A stretch of DNA of 32,563 nucleotides from Methylococcales bacterium OPU3_GD_OMZ (lineage in GTDB: Bacteria; Pseudomonadota; Gammaproteobacteria; Methylococcales; Methylomonadaceae), in the NCBI GenBank assembly GCA_001901525.1, contig MPSY01000009.1:1-32563 (forward strand), written 5' to 3'. The stretch's first letter is position 1. Every line of letters begins with the position of its first letter. Shown piece after piece: positions 8,640-17,453 of this stretch. A program made the position numbers and the translations under genes. Below the pieces are notes generated by a model. The model saw only the letters and a program-made list of their open reading frames with translations. It was not told the origin of the DNA and did not search any database.

Positions 8640-9572
8640 GTGTCTAGGGAGGAGTTGCAGGTAGCTGTGGGTGTTGTGAGTAATGCGCAGGGTGAAATTC
8701 TGATTGCTTATCGACCTGAGTCAGTTCATCAAGGTAACCGTTGGGAGTTTCCAGGTGGCAAGCTGGAATTGGGAGAAACAGCTGAGGCTGCTCTAATTCG
8801 AGAACTTAACGAAGAGTTAGGATTGACCGTCAAACGTGCAAGACTATTGATTGCTATCAATCATCAATATTCCGATTTACGGGTAAAGTTGTGGGTCTGG
8901 AAAGTTGATGAATTTGTGGGTCTTGTTTGCTCTAATGAAGGTCAAGTTATTCGTTGGGTGCCTGTTGAGACCTTAAAGCATTATTCATTCCCTGCAGCTA
9001 ATAACGCTATTGTTAATGCCATACAATTGCCGAGCCGATACGCAATCATGGGTGATGACGACCTTTTAGCACTTCAAAGAACACTTATTCGTTTTGTTGA
9101 AAACGACGTTAAACTCATTCAACTGCGAATGAAATTATTATCCACGGCTGATATGCAAAAAATGCTTGAATTTGCCACGCTTGTTTGTAAAGAAAATAAG
9201 GTTATATTAATGGTGAATTCTGACCTTTGTGTAGGTGATACTTCAGTGGCCAATTTGCACCTGACCAGTAAGGATTTAATGGCAATTAATCAGCGTCCTA
9301 AAGTGACGGGATGGGTGGCCGCATCCTGTCATAACTACAGAGAATTGCAACATGCTGAAGCTATTGGAGTGGATTTTGTCGTGTTGGCTCCGGTTAACAG
9401 AACAGCGACCCATCCTGATGCGAAACCCTTGGGTTGGGAGCGTTTCCAGAGATTAGTCGCTCAAGTGAATATTCCTGTTTATGCGTTGGGTGGAATGATG
9501 GATCCAGATTTGTCCTTAGCATATGAGAACGGTGGTCAGGGTATAGCGGGAATGAGGACTTTTTTATATTAG
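8640..9572 (+). CDS. Nudix hydrolase (MutT-like) fused to a ThiE-like domain
   Basis: A 310-residue two-domain protein. The N-terminal half (about 5-130) is a MutT-type Nudix hydrolase: RPESVHQGNRWEFPGGK leads into a complete Nudix box, with GE and RELNEELG in register. Such enzymes clean oxidised dGTP. The C-terminal half (about 133-310) follows the thiamine-phosphate synthase TIM barrel, with IQLRMK, AASCHNYRE, VLAPVNRTATHP and VYALGGM. The motif after the second metal region reads LHLTSKDL where ThiE has HLGQED, so thiamine synthase activity is doubtful. GTG at 8640 follows the argJ stop by two bases. A strong AGGGAGGAG lies just inside the frame, so the true start could be slightly downstream. 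The ATG at 8638 is out of frame. Confidence 0.88.
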   Translation: MSREELQVAVGVVSNAQGEILIAYRPESVHQGNRWEFPGGKLELGETAEAALIRELNEELGLTVKRARLLIAINHQYSDLRVKLWVWKVDEFVGLVCSNEGQVIRWVPVETLKHYSFPAANNAIVNAIQLPSRYAIMGDDDLLALQRTLIRFVENDVKLIQLRMKLLSTADMQKMLEFATLVCKENKVILMVNSDLCVGDTSVANLHLTSKDLMAINQRPKVTGWVAASCHNYRELQHAEAIGVDFVVLAPVNRTATHPDAKPLGWERFQRLVAQVNIPVYALGGMMDPDLSLAYENGGQGIAGMRTFLY

Positions 9573-9598
9573 TTTGTCTTTTTTGTCTCAATAAGTGC

Positions 9599-10372
9599 TC
9601 ATAATAAGCAACGAGTGATTTCAAAAGGAATGTCGGATTGTGTTTGAGTCGGTCTTCCGCCGTCTTTAGACGGCATCATAAAGCGAATGGAGAAACGATG
9701 CTTCCCACCACTGATTTCGGCATAACAAGGAATAGTTTTGTCGATACGTATTTGGATGAGTTGGTAGGAAGATGATTGGTCCAGGTTATCTTGAAAGAAG
9801 CCCGCCTGTGCTATTTCCTGTGAGGGTGAACTACTTTGGCGAATAAATCTTAGAACGAGTTCAATGGCATGACGAATGTCAGAAAATGATGCAGACCATT
9901 TTGCAAGGTCATTGTGTTGTTGAGGCGGCGCTTGTTCTAGCCAATAATGAAAACCAGGTAAATCAAAAGAGCAACTGCCGCCGGGAATTGAGGTTCGCTG
10001 AGTAACGTTTTTTAGTAATTCATTTCCTTCAATGATGGCGATGCCTATTTTCCCATTACACTGATAGAGTGATTGACTGACTGCTTGTAATTCTTGCAAT
10101 ATAGACTGAAGTTTGGAATCGTCAATATCTTCATTCTTCGAAATCATAGTTAAGATTGAGGTATGGCGCTCTAATTCTTTTAAAATAGCCGATTTAATAT
10201 CATTACGTGCAAATAAAGTAATGATTGAATGAAGAGCATCAATGGCAGCGCGTTTATCCCAAACAGTTGTCCCTTGTAAACAATGATCGAATTGTTGAAA
10301 AAGGTGTTCCAGGCGCATAAAGAGTCGAATGCGTTCTTTGAGGGGGAATTCGTAGGATAGGAAATTATTCAC
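9599..10372 (-). CDS. zapD: Cell division protein ZapD
   Basis: A 257-residue cytoplasmic protein that bundles FtsZ filaments at the division ring. The opening YEFPLKERIRLFMRLEHLF and the later central GGSCSFDLPGFHYWL and the C-terminal FSIRFM are typical of the YacF/ZapD family, and the length is normal. The ATG lies 3 bases after the coaE stop, giving the classic coaE-zapD pair. The small zinc protein yacG that often follows is absent; instead the gene meets the convergent Nudix fusion 26 bases on. Confidence 0.93.
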   Translation of the reverse strand: MNNFLSYEFPLKERIRLFMRLEHLFQQFDHCLQGTTVWDKRAAIDALHSIITLFARNDIKSAILKELERHTSILTMISKNEDIDDSKLQSILQELQAVSQSLYQCNGKIGIAIIEGNELLKNVTQRTSIPGGSCSFDLPGFHYWLEQAPPQQHNDLAKWSASFSDIRHAIELVLRFIRQSSSPSQEIAQAGFFQDNLDQSSSYQLIQIRIDKTIPCYAEISGGKHRFSIRFMMPSKDGGRPTQTQSDIPFEITRCLL

Positions 10373-10375
10373 GGA

Positions 10376-10981
10376 CTATTGATCGGCAGGTGATTGACAT
10401 AAGGATTGATAGAAATTGTGCAGTTTTTTTACCGATTCTGCAAGTTCTTGAGTGCTACCATTATTAGTGATTATATCATTAGCGACACTTAAGCGCGATT
10501 TTCGTGAGGCTTGACAATCGATAATGTCTTTAATTTGATCGGTTGGTAGACCGTTTCTCCTTTTGACGCGACTAATCTGAAGTGCCTCTGGGCAGTCTAT
10601 TACGAGCGTTCTATCAACCCAGTTAAATAAATTTTTCTCAATGAGTAATGGGATGCAGAGTAAAACATAGTCACATGTTAATTGTTGAATTGAAGTAAAT
10701 ATTTCGTGATGAATTAACGGGTGAATAATGTTTTCAAGCCGTTGTTTTTGAGTGTGGTTCGAGAAGACTTGTTTGCGTAGTTTAGCTCGGAGCAAATGTC
10801 CTTGGTTGTCGATACAGGAACTAAAGTGTACGGCAATTTCTTGAAGAGCGGGTTGTCCGGGTTGTGTGAGTTGGTGCGCTATTTTATCGGCATCAATAAT
10901 GGGAACGCCTAGTGACTCAAAATGATTTGCGGCTGTGCTTTTGCCGCTGCCAATGCCGCCGGTGAGTCCAATTTTCAGCAT
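10376..10981 (-). CDS. coaE: Dephospho-CoA kinase
   Basis: A 201-residue P-loop kinase catalysing the last step of coenzyme A synthesis, phosphorylation of the ribose 3'-hydroxyl of dephospho-CoA. The Walker A motif GGIGSGKST is at residues 8-16. DADKIAHQLT and the RQxxRLxxI-like ENIIHPLIH block follow, and CDYVLLCIPLLIE marks the Walker B-like strand. It is followed 3 bases on by zapD. Upstream, a 118-base spacer separates it from pilC, where pilD would normally sit. CoaE also finishes the pathway served by the panB-panC-panD genes about 14 kb away. Confidence 0.96.
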   Translation of the reverse strand: MLKIGLTGGIGSGKSTAANHFESLGVPIIDADKIAHQLTQPGQPALQEIAVHFSSCIDNQGHLLRAKLRKQVFSNHTQKQRLENIIHPLIHHEIFTSIQQLTCDYVLLCIPLLIEKNLFNWVDRTLVIDCPEALQISRVKRRNGLPTDQIKDIIDCQASRKSRLSVANDIITNNGSTQELAESVKKLHNFYQSLCQSPADQ

Positions 10982-11000
10982 AATTTGTTATTTGGATGAT

Positions 11001-11046
11001 CGTTATAATAAAAAAAGAATTTTTTTATTCAATTTATATTATAACG
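11001..11046. repeat. Nested AT-rich inverted repeat upstream of coaE
   Basis: CGTTATAATA (11001-11010) and TATTATAACG (11037-11046) are perfect 10-bp inverted copies. Between and overlapping them lies a second inverted repeat, AATAAAAAAA against TTTTTTTATT (about 11007-11029). Each outer arm contains TATAAT on one strand, so the minus-strand copy (11038-11043) could be the coaE -10 box. There is no GC-rich stem followed by a T-run, so an intrinsic terminator is not supported. Confidence 0.4.
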
Positions 11047-11099
11047 TTTAGGGAACTTGTCAGGATAAAAAATAGTGTGAGAGGGGGCTGATCCGATGC

Positions 11100-12320
11100 T
11101 CAGATGACGGATCCTAATTTAAAGATGGGCAGATACATGGCAACCACTAGGCTGCCCACCAGGCCGCCTAAAATAACCATAATTAGAGGTTCGAGTAAAT
11201 CGCTTAGGTTATCAACGGCATTATCGATGTCTTCTTCATAAAAATCAGCAACCTTGCTGAGCATCTTATCCATAGAGCCTGACTCTTCACCAATAGCAAC
11301 CATTTGAATAATAAGAAAGGGAAAAACTTCAGTTTGTTGCATGCTGAGTTGTAGCTGTTGCCCTGTTGATACTTTATCTCGAATAGCAAGAACTTGTTGG
11401 CTATAAACGTGGTTTCCTGTTGCACCAGAGACTGAGGTTAAGGCATCGACCAAGGGTACGCCGGCTGTTGACAGCGTTGATAGTGTTCGGGCAAAGCGAG
11501 CGATAGCTGCTTTACGTAGAATGGGACCAATCACAGGAACAATTAAGTAAATTTTATCTAGGGTATGTCGGAAAATGGGAGAGCGCTTATGAAAAAAACG
11601 AACAATCATTATAATAGCCGCCAACACCCCTAAGACAACCCACCAAAATGCTTGTAACCATTCGGATAGATCAATGACTAAACGTGTGAAAAGCGGAAGA
11701 TCAGCACCAAAGTCTTGAAAAAGTTCTTCAAAGACCGGTACGACAAAAAGTAATAAAATGGCGGTGACCAGCACGGCGACGATAAGTACAGCGATAGGAT
11801 AAGTCAGTGCTTTTTTAATTTTTGCTTTAAGTGATTCCGTTTTTTCTTTGTAAGTTGCAATTTTATCAAGCAATATCTCTAAAACACCGGCTTGCTCACC
11901 AGCCTGAACGAGGCTACAGAAGAGATCATCAAAATAATCAGGTCGTTTTTTAAGGGCTTCAGTAAACGACAAGCCATTTTCGATGTCTTTTTTTATATCG
12001 AGCAGTAAGGTTTTCATGCTTTCATTATCATGACCCTGACCGGTGATTTCAAAAGCCTGAACCAATGGCACACCGGCTTCTAGCATGGTGGATAATTGTC
12101 GGCTAAGAATGGCTATATCTTTGCTGGTGATTTTCTTTTGCCGGGGGGAGAGAAGTGATTTCGATTTGGGTTTAATGCGGATAATTCGAATACCTTGGCG
12201 ACGAATTTCAGTCTGAGCCGTGGTTATATTCTGACTGCTCAGAGTACCTTTTGTGGGTTGCCCTGTTGCGGTGTTGATGCCGCGCCAACTATATTCTATG
12301 GGAGTGTCGTTTTTACTCAT
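11100..12320 (-). CDS. pilC: Type IV pilus inner-membrane platform protein PilC
   Basis: A 406-residue polytopic membrane protein of the GspF/PilC family. It transmits motion from the PilB and PilT ATPases to the growing pilus. Two tandem type II secretion F domains are visible (about 75-195 and 280-400), each with a long hydrophobic segment, and the protein ends with a conserved hydrophobic stretch. The ATG at 12320 (MSKNDTPIEY) is preferred over an earlier frame opening at 12374 that would lie inside pilB. A Shine-Dalgarno GAGG (12329-12332) is spaced 8 bases from this ATG, which lies 4 bases after the pilB stop. It is clearly in one operon with pilB. Confidence 0.95.
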   Translation of the reverse strand: MSKNDTPIEYSWRGINTATGQPTKGTLSSQNITTAQTEIRRQGIRIIRIKPKSKSLLSPRQKKITSKDIAILSRQLSTMLEAGVPLVQAFEITGQGHDNESMKTLLLDIKKDIENGLSFTEALKKRPDYFDDLFCSLVQAGEQAGVLEILLDKIATYKEKTESLKAKIKKALTYPIAVLIVAVLVTAILLLFVVPVFEELFQDFGADLPLFTRLVIDLSEWLQAFWWVVLGVLAAIIMIVRFFHKRSPIFRHTLDKIYLIVPVIGPILRKAAIARFARTLSTLSTAGVPLVDALTSVSGATGNHVYSQQVLAIRDKVSTGQQLQLSMQQTEVFPFLIIQMVAIGEESGSMDKMLSKVADFYEEDIDNAVDNLSDLLEPLIMVILGGLVGSLVVAMYLPIFKLGSVI

Positions 12321-12324
12321 ATTT

Positions 12325-14040
12325 TTAGCCTCGAGTGATTCTGTTGATTTCTTCAAGACTGGTGATACCGGCACTTACTTTTTTAAGTGCAGATTGTCTT
12401 AAATTTAAAATATTTTCTGACTGACATTGTGTCTCGAGTTGATTTGAATCGCAGTTGCTCAAAATAAGTTGCTGCATGGCATCACTGATAGGCATAACTT
12501 GATAGATTCCTATGCGGCCAAGGTAACCGTTATGACAATGTTCGCAACCCTGAGGGGTAAATAGTGTTATATTTTTAAGTGATTCTTGATTAAAACCTGC
12601 ATCCAGTAATATTTTATTAGGTAGTTTTTCTTTTTGTTTGCAGTGGTTACATAATTTACGGACCAGACGTTGGGCAACAATTAATTGTATTGATGAAATA
12701 ATATTGTAAGGTGGAATGCCCATTTGAATGAGACGATTCAGTGTCTGCGGGGCATCGTTAGTATGTAGCGTTGAGAGAACCAAATGGCCGGTTTGAGCGG
12801 CTTTGACCGCTATTTCAGCTGTTTCTTGGTCTCTGATTTCACCCACCATAATGACATCGGGGTCTTGTCGCAGAAATGCTCTTAGTGTGGTCGAAAAGTT
12901 AACGCCGGCCTTTGTATTCATGGTGACTTGATTAATACCCGGGAGCGTTATTTCAACCGGGTCTTCGGCGGTCGAAATATTGAGCTGTGGCGAATTTAAT
13001 ATATTGAGTGCAGTATAAAGTGTGACCGTTTTACCACTACCTGTTGGGCCGGTAATAAGGATTAAGCCATAGGGTTGGTTGATCGCATTCATAAAGGATT
13101 TCATTTGGTTGCTTTCGAATCCTAGAGCTTCAATGCCTAACGTAGCACTGGAGGGGTCTAAGATTCGGAGCACCACTTTTTCACCATATAAGGTCGGACA
13201 AGTATTAACACGGAAGTCGATTAATTTATCTTTCGATAATTTAATTTTTATCCGACCATCTTGAGGAATGCGTCGTACGGCAATGTCCATTTTTGCCATG
13301 ACTTTTATGCGTGAAATCATCCGATTGGCCATGTTGCTAGGTGGCGTGGCTATTTCTTGTAAAATACCATCTGCCCGAAATCTGATTCTGAAGAAATGTT
13401 CATAGGGTTCTACATGAATATCAGAGGCACCTTTTTTTATCGCATCAACCAGGATTTTCTTAACGAATCGAACGATAGGTGCATCATCAATCTCTGAGGA
13501 ATTTTCGATTTGATTTTGTTGGGTAGGAAGCGGTTCTTCCTCTTCTATAATACTGATATTCTCATCGAGAATATCTGCGATGGTTGTTTCTTGGGCATCA
13601 AGGCAGAGCTGAATCGTAGTATTGAGTTTATTGTCTTCAACAATAATAATTTCAGTTTGTTGGCGTGTGTGAAATTTTATTTGATTAAGGGTGTGGCTGT
13701 TCGTTGGATCAGATAAAGCAATAAATAAGGTGTTATTGCGCTTAAATAACGGTAGAACCTGATGCTCTCGAATTAATGAGTCAGTTAATTCTGAGAGCGG
13801 TAACTGCTGGATCTCGATGACATCGAGATCTAAAAAGGGTAGACCAAATTCTTCAACGGCAATCATCGCTACACTATAATTGTCAACGAGTTGTCGGCTC
13901 AGAATATAACTGAGTACTGAGATTTTCTCTTTTTTGGCTTGGCTAATAAGTTCGGGGGTATCTGTTTCATCGATAAATCCCTTGTTAATAAGGGATTTAA
14001 TGAGTCCGAATGTTATTTTGGGTGCAGTTTGGGAGTTCAC
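12325..14040 (-). CDS. pilB: Type IV pilus assembly ATPase PilB
   Basis: A 571-residue cytoplasmic hexameric ATPase that powers pilus extension. The N-terminal MshE-N/GspE-N type region (about 1-145) is linked by an acidic stretch (165-187) to the ATPase core. Walker A GPTGSGKT is at 331-338, the Walker B region IMVGE at 397-401 and the His box TGHLVLSTLHTND at 417-429. A zinc-binding tetracysteine is formed by C464/C467 and C499/C502. The start is GTG at 14040. The Shine-Dalgarno sequence AAGGA lies about 10 bases upstream, inside a long hairpin described separately. No pilD follows pilC. valS lies upstream on the same strand, 89 bases away. Confidence 0.96.
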   Translation of the reverse strand: MNSQTAPKITFGLIKSLINKGFIDETDTPELISQAKKEKISVLSYILSRQLVDNYSVAMIAVEEFGLPFLDLDVIEIQQLPLSELTDSLIREHQVLPLFKRNNTLFIALSDPTNSHTLNQIKFHTRQQTEIIIVEDNKLNTTIQLCLDAQETTIADILDENISIIEEEEPLPTQQNQIENSSEIDDAPIVRFVKKILVDAIKKGASDIHVEPYEHFFRIRFRADGILQEIATPPSNMANRMISRIKVMAKMDIAVRRIPQDGRIKIKLSKDKLIDFRVNTCPTLYGEKVVLRILDPSSATLGIEALGFESNQMKSFMNAINQPYGLILITGPTGSGKTVTLYTALNILNSPQLNISTAEDPVEITLPGINQVTMNTKAGVNFSTTLRAFLRQDPDVIMVGEIRDQETAEIAVKAAQTGHLVLSTLHTNDAPQTLNRLIQMGIPPYNIISSIQLIVAQRLVRKLCNHCKQKEKLPNKILLDAGFNQESLKNITLFTPQGCEHCHNGYLGRIGIYQVMPISDAMQQLILSNCDSNQLETQCQSENILNLRQSALKKVSAGITSLEEINRITRG

Positions 14041-14041
14041 G

Positions 14042-14086
14042 GTTACTATTCCTTCTTATCTTGCTAAAGATAGAAGAAATAGTAAC
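14042..14086 (-). promoter_or_regulatory. Long hairpin sequestering the pilB ribosome-binding site
   Basis: In the pilB leader the minus-strand RNA can fold GUUACUAUU with AAUAGUAAC (9 bp), then a U-G pair, CUUCU with AGAAG (5 bp), a single bulged A, and AUCUU with AAGAU (5 bp), closed by the loop UAGC. This makes 20 pairs with one bulge. The right arm contains the pilB Shine-Dalgarno sequence (AGAAGGA), and the stem ends one base before the GTG start. There is no T-run after it, so it does not look like a valS terminator. A translational switch or thermosensor is inferred. Confidence 0.65.
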
Positions 14087-14129
14087 GTTGTCTAATATTT
14101 GCTTAAAATTTGTTAATTAAGCGTGCAGA

Positions 14130-16940
14130 TTAAAGCTGTGTGATCTTTTTGAGTTGTGCATTTAATTGAGAGAGGGATAGGTTCAAATCGGTTAGTTTTT
14201 CCTTTTCCTTGTTAATGACAGCTTGGGGGGCGCGTGCGATAAAGTCTGGATTCTTCAGTTTTCCTTCAATTCGAGGGAGTTCTTTCGTTGCTTTTAATAT
14301 TTCTTTTTCAAGTCGGCTTATTTCTGCGGCTTTATCGATTAGCCCCGACATGGGTATTAAAATCTGTAAAGTACCGACTAAAGCAATGGCGGACTCCGGA
14401 GGAGTCTTATTATCATCTAACCAGGTGATTGATTCAAGGCGGCCCAGTTTTATTAAGAAGTGCTGTGTTTTTATCTTTAAATCACGGTCTTCGGCTGTGC
14501 CTTGTTGTAATAGGACGTTTAGTTTTTTGCCGGGAGCGATATTCATTTCGCCGCGAATACGGCGTAGACCCAGAATAAAGTCCATGACCCAGTTGATTTC
14601 TTTAATGGCGTTATCGCTGATGAGTTGGCTGTTGGCTTTCGGGTAAGACTGTAACATAATTGAATCTTCGTTATTGCCAGTTAGCGGTGCAACGCGTTGC
14701 CAAATTTCTTCGGTGATAAAAGGCATAAAGGGGTGTGCTAGGCGGAGTAGTTTTTCCAACGTGGTTACCAGTGTTTGCCGTGTTCCGCGTTGTTGTTCCG
14801 GGCTACCGTCTTGCAAGGATATTTTGGCTAATTCCAGATACCAGTCGCAATACTCATTCCAAGTGAAGTCATAAATAGCTTGAGCTGCAAGGTCAAAGCG
14901 ATAATTATTAATCGCCTCGGTCGTTGTCGTGACAACTTGTTGGAAACGTGATGTTATCCAGTAGTCGGCTTGAGAAAGTTCAACGGAGTCATTGTGCATG
15001 CCGTTGTCTTGATGCTCAGTGTTCATTAAAACATAACGTGCCGCATTCCATAGTTTGTTACAGAAGTTGCGATAACCTTCTATACGATGACTGTCTAAGC
15101 GAATATCTCGTCCTGTTGAGGCAATAGAGGCAAAGGTAAAGCGCAAAGCATCAGTTCCATAACCCGGAATTCCATCCGGATAACTTTTGCGCGTCAGGCG
15201 TTCTATTTTTTCTGATAGATGCGGTTGCATCATGTCAGTTGTTCGCTTGTTGACCAGACTTTCAAGGTCAATGCCATCAATGACGTGAATCGGGTTGAGG
15301 ACATTGCCTTTTGATTTAGACATTTTTTGACCTTCGGAGTCGCGTACCAAACCATGGACATAGACATCTTTAAAAGGTACATCGCCCATAAATTTTAGGC
15401 CCATCATAATCATTCTGGCGACCCAAAAGAAAATGATGTCAAAGCCAGTGACCAGAACACTGGTAGGGTAGTATTTATCGAGTTCAGCAGTCTTTTCTGG
15501 CCAACCTAAGGTTGAAAAAGGCCACAGTGCAGATGAAAACCAGGTGTCTAAAACATCCGGGTCTTGTCGAAGCTGAGTGTCATTGGAGAGCTGGTGTTGT
15601 TGGCGGATTTCTGCTTCAGAGCGGCCCACATATATAGAGCCTTGGTCATCGTACCAGGCTGGAATACGATGCCCCCACCATATTTGTCTTGAAATACACC
15701 AATCTTGAATATTATTCATCCATTCAAAATAAGTGTTTTTCCAGTTATCAGGTACAAATCGAATATCGCCGTTTTTAACGGCGGCAATAGCGGGCTCAGC
15801 AAGGGGTTTTGTTTTAACATACCATTGGTCGGTTAACAGAGGCTCAATAACAGAGTGGGTTCTATCGCCTCGAGGAACCATTAATTTATGGTCTTCAATT
15901 TTTTCCAGTAAGTCATCGGCAGCCAGGTCATTGATGATGTTTTTGCGTGCATCGAAACGGTCAAGGCCCACGTAGGCGGATGGAATTAATTGGCCTTCAT
16001 TCGCTTCGTTTTTCCGAATAGTTGCATTAGGCGTAAAAAGGTTTATGAGTCCGCCATGCGGCAATGCCTGGATAGTCGGCTGATCACGGTGGCGTAGCCA
16101 GACCTCATAATCATTAAAGTCATGGGCTGGTGTTATTTTGACACAACCGGTACCAAAATCTGGGTCTACATAACTGTCAGCAATGACCGGTATTTCTCGG
16201 TTAGTCAGTGGGAGTCTAACAAATTCTCCTATGAGGTGCTGGTAACGTTCGTCATCGGGGTGAACAGCCACGGCGAAGTCACCCAGCAGGGTCTCAGGGC
16301 GGGTCGTGGCCACAACCAAATGGCCGGAACCGTTACTGAGCGGGTAGCGCATATGCCATAGAAACCCGTTTTCTTCTTCAGAAAGTACTTCCAGATCTGA
16401 AACAGCCGTATGCAGTACTGGATCCCAGTTAACGAGTCTTTTTCCCCGGTAGATAAGTCCTTCGTGGTAAAGGCTTATAAACACTTCCTGTACCGCCTTG
16501 GAAAGGCCTTCATCCATCGTAAAGCGTTCTCTTGACCAATCCAGTGAGGAACCCATGCGTCGTAATTGTTGGGTAATAGTGCCTCCGGATTGTTCTTTCC
16601 AGTCCCATACTTTTTCAATAAAGGGTTCGCGACCATAATCAAAGCGTGTTTTGCCTTCACTTTCTATCAGTCGCTCGACAACCATTTGTGTGGCGATACC
16701 TGCATGATCGGTTCCTACTTGCCATAAGGTTGCATCGCCTTGCATGCGATGGAAGCGCGTTAGGATGTCCATAATGGTATCTTGAAATGCGTGTCCCATA
16801 TGCAGACTGCCGGTTACATTGGGTGGGGGGATCATTATGCAGTAGGCATTTTCACCTTCTTTGGGTGTAAAGTAGCCTTTTTCTTCCCAGTGGCGATACC
16901 AGTTCTTTTCTATTGTGTGTGGGTTATAGGTTTTTTCCAT
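14130..16940 (-). CDS. valS: Valyl-tRNA synthetase
   Basis: A 936-residue class I aminoacyl-tRNA synthetase that charges tRNA-Val with valine. The HIGH-type motif appears as HMGH at 47-50 within [13 protein letters not shown]. The KMSKS motif is exact at 539-543 ([10 protein letters not shown]). The editing (CP1) domain lies between them, with [10 protein letters not shown] and the [12 protein letters not shown] block. The C-terminal 70 residues form the Val-specific coiled-coil arm (rich in Lys, Glu and Leu). The length is close to E. coli ValS. It is third in the run pepA-holC-valS, the same order as in E. coli, with 84 bases to holC. Confidence 0.97.
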   Translation of the reverse strand: MEKTYNPHTIEKNWYRHWEEKGYFTPKEGENAYCIMIPPPNVTGSLHMGHAFQDTIMDILTRFHRMQGDATLWQVGTDHAGIATQMVVERLIESEGKTRFDYGREPFIEKVWDWKEQSGGTITQQLRRMGSSLDWSRERFTMDEGLSKAVQEVFISLYHEGLIYRGKRLVNWDPVLHTAVSDLEVLSEEENGFLWHMRYPLSNGSGHLVVATTRPETLLGDFAVAVHPDDERYQHLIGEFVRLPLTNREIPVIADSYVDPDFGTGCVKITPAHDFNDYEVWLRHRDQPTIQALPHGGLINLFTPNATIRKNEANEGQLIPSAYVGLDRFDARKNIINDLAADDLLEKIEDHKLMVPRGDRTHSVIEPLLTDQWYVKTKPLAEPAIAAVKNGDIRFVPDNWKNTYFEWMNNIQDWCISRQIWWGHRIPAWYDDQGSIYVGRSEAEIRQQHQLSNDTQLRQDPDVLDTWFSSALWPFSTLGWPEKTAELDKYYPTSVLVTGFDIIFFWVARMIMMGLKFMGDVPFKDVYVHGLVRDSEGQKMSKSKGNVLNPIHVIDGIDLESLVNKRTTDMMQPHLSEKIERLTRKSYPDGIPGYGTDALRFTFASIASTGRDIRLDSHRIEGYRNFCNKLWNAARYVLMNTEHQDNGMHNDSVELSQADYWITSRFQQVVTTTTEAINNYRFDLAAQAIYDFTWNEYCDWYLELAKISLQDGSPEQQRGTRQTLVTTLEKLLRLAHPFMPFITEEIWQRVAPLTGNNEDSIMLQSYPKANSQLISDNAIKEINWVMDFILGLRRIRGEMNIAPGKKLNVLLQQGTAEDRDLKIKTQHFLIKLGRLESITWLDDNKTPPESAIALVGTLQILIPMSGLIDKAAEISRLEKEILKATKELPRIEGKLKNPDFIARAPQAVINKEKEKLTDLNLSLSQLNAQLKKITQL

Positions 16941-17024
16941 GGAGACAGTTTAAATTTAAGCAAAGTAAAGTTTTTTATTTTAACCTGATTGTAACTGGAA
17001 GCTAAATTAGTTCAGACAAAAAGG

Positions 17025-17453
17025 TTACATTTTATGTGTGTTAGGGATTAATTTCATTTTTTTATAGTGTCGGTAACGCTGTCGACCTTCTTCCCGGCAG
17101 GCTTCATTATCATCAATAATCTCAATAATGCGGCTTAGTTTTTCTATGTTGGGTACTAATTGGTGGGTTAAGTTAACCAGTGTGCCGTACCAGTCCTCAG
17201 GCACACCTTGATTGCTGATGAGTAATTGATCATAAAATGAAGAGCTATTCTTTTGGAGAATTTGATGTGGGATAAAACTGCCAGGTCTGAAAGTCCATAG
17301 CAAGTTATCCAGAATCTCACTGGCTTCAATAGAGGGCGTTAGAAAAAAAGCCTTTTGTTTTTGTCTGAAAATTTTCTCGGCTAGTTTGCAAACAAATTGA
17401 TAACGTTCTTGTTTGCCGGTAGTCGATAAAATATAGAAATCAATTGCTGGCAT
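17025..17453 (-). CDS. holC: DNA polymerase III chi subunit
   Basis: A 142-residue protein related to HolC, the clamp-loader accessory subunit that contacts single-strand binding protein. The N-terminal IDFYIL, the C-K-L-A-EK-I-F block near residues 22-32, and LLWTFRPGSFIPH match the family. The ATG at 17453 is chosen because the conserved IDFYIL begins just after it. A TTG at 17468 would add five residues (MTFPT). The gene overlaps the end of pepA by 14 bases, so it is coupled to pepA, as the pepA-holC-valS order also suggests. Confidence 0.88.
   Translation of the reverse strand: MPAIDFYILSTTGKQERYQFVCKLAEKIFRQKQKAFFLTPSIEASEILDNLLWTFRPGSFIPHQILQKNSSSFYDQLLISNQGVPEDWYGTLVNLTHQLVPNIEKLSRIIEIIDDNEACREEGRQRYRHYKKMKLIPNTHKM

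Noticed and set aside
11090..11113. GATCCG/CGGATC stem at the pilC stop as a terminator
   Set aside because: It overlaps the stop codon, has a 12-base loop and is not followed by a T-run.
14101..14122. GCTTAA/TTAAGC inverted repeat after valS as a terminator
   Set aside because: Only 6 bp, AT-rich, and no T-run follows on the minus strand.
14209..14646. 145-codon plus-strand frame opposite valS
   Set aside because: It is long for a shadow, but it is composed of the complement of the ValS C-terminal coiled coil and has no signal or motif of its own.
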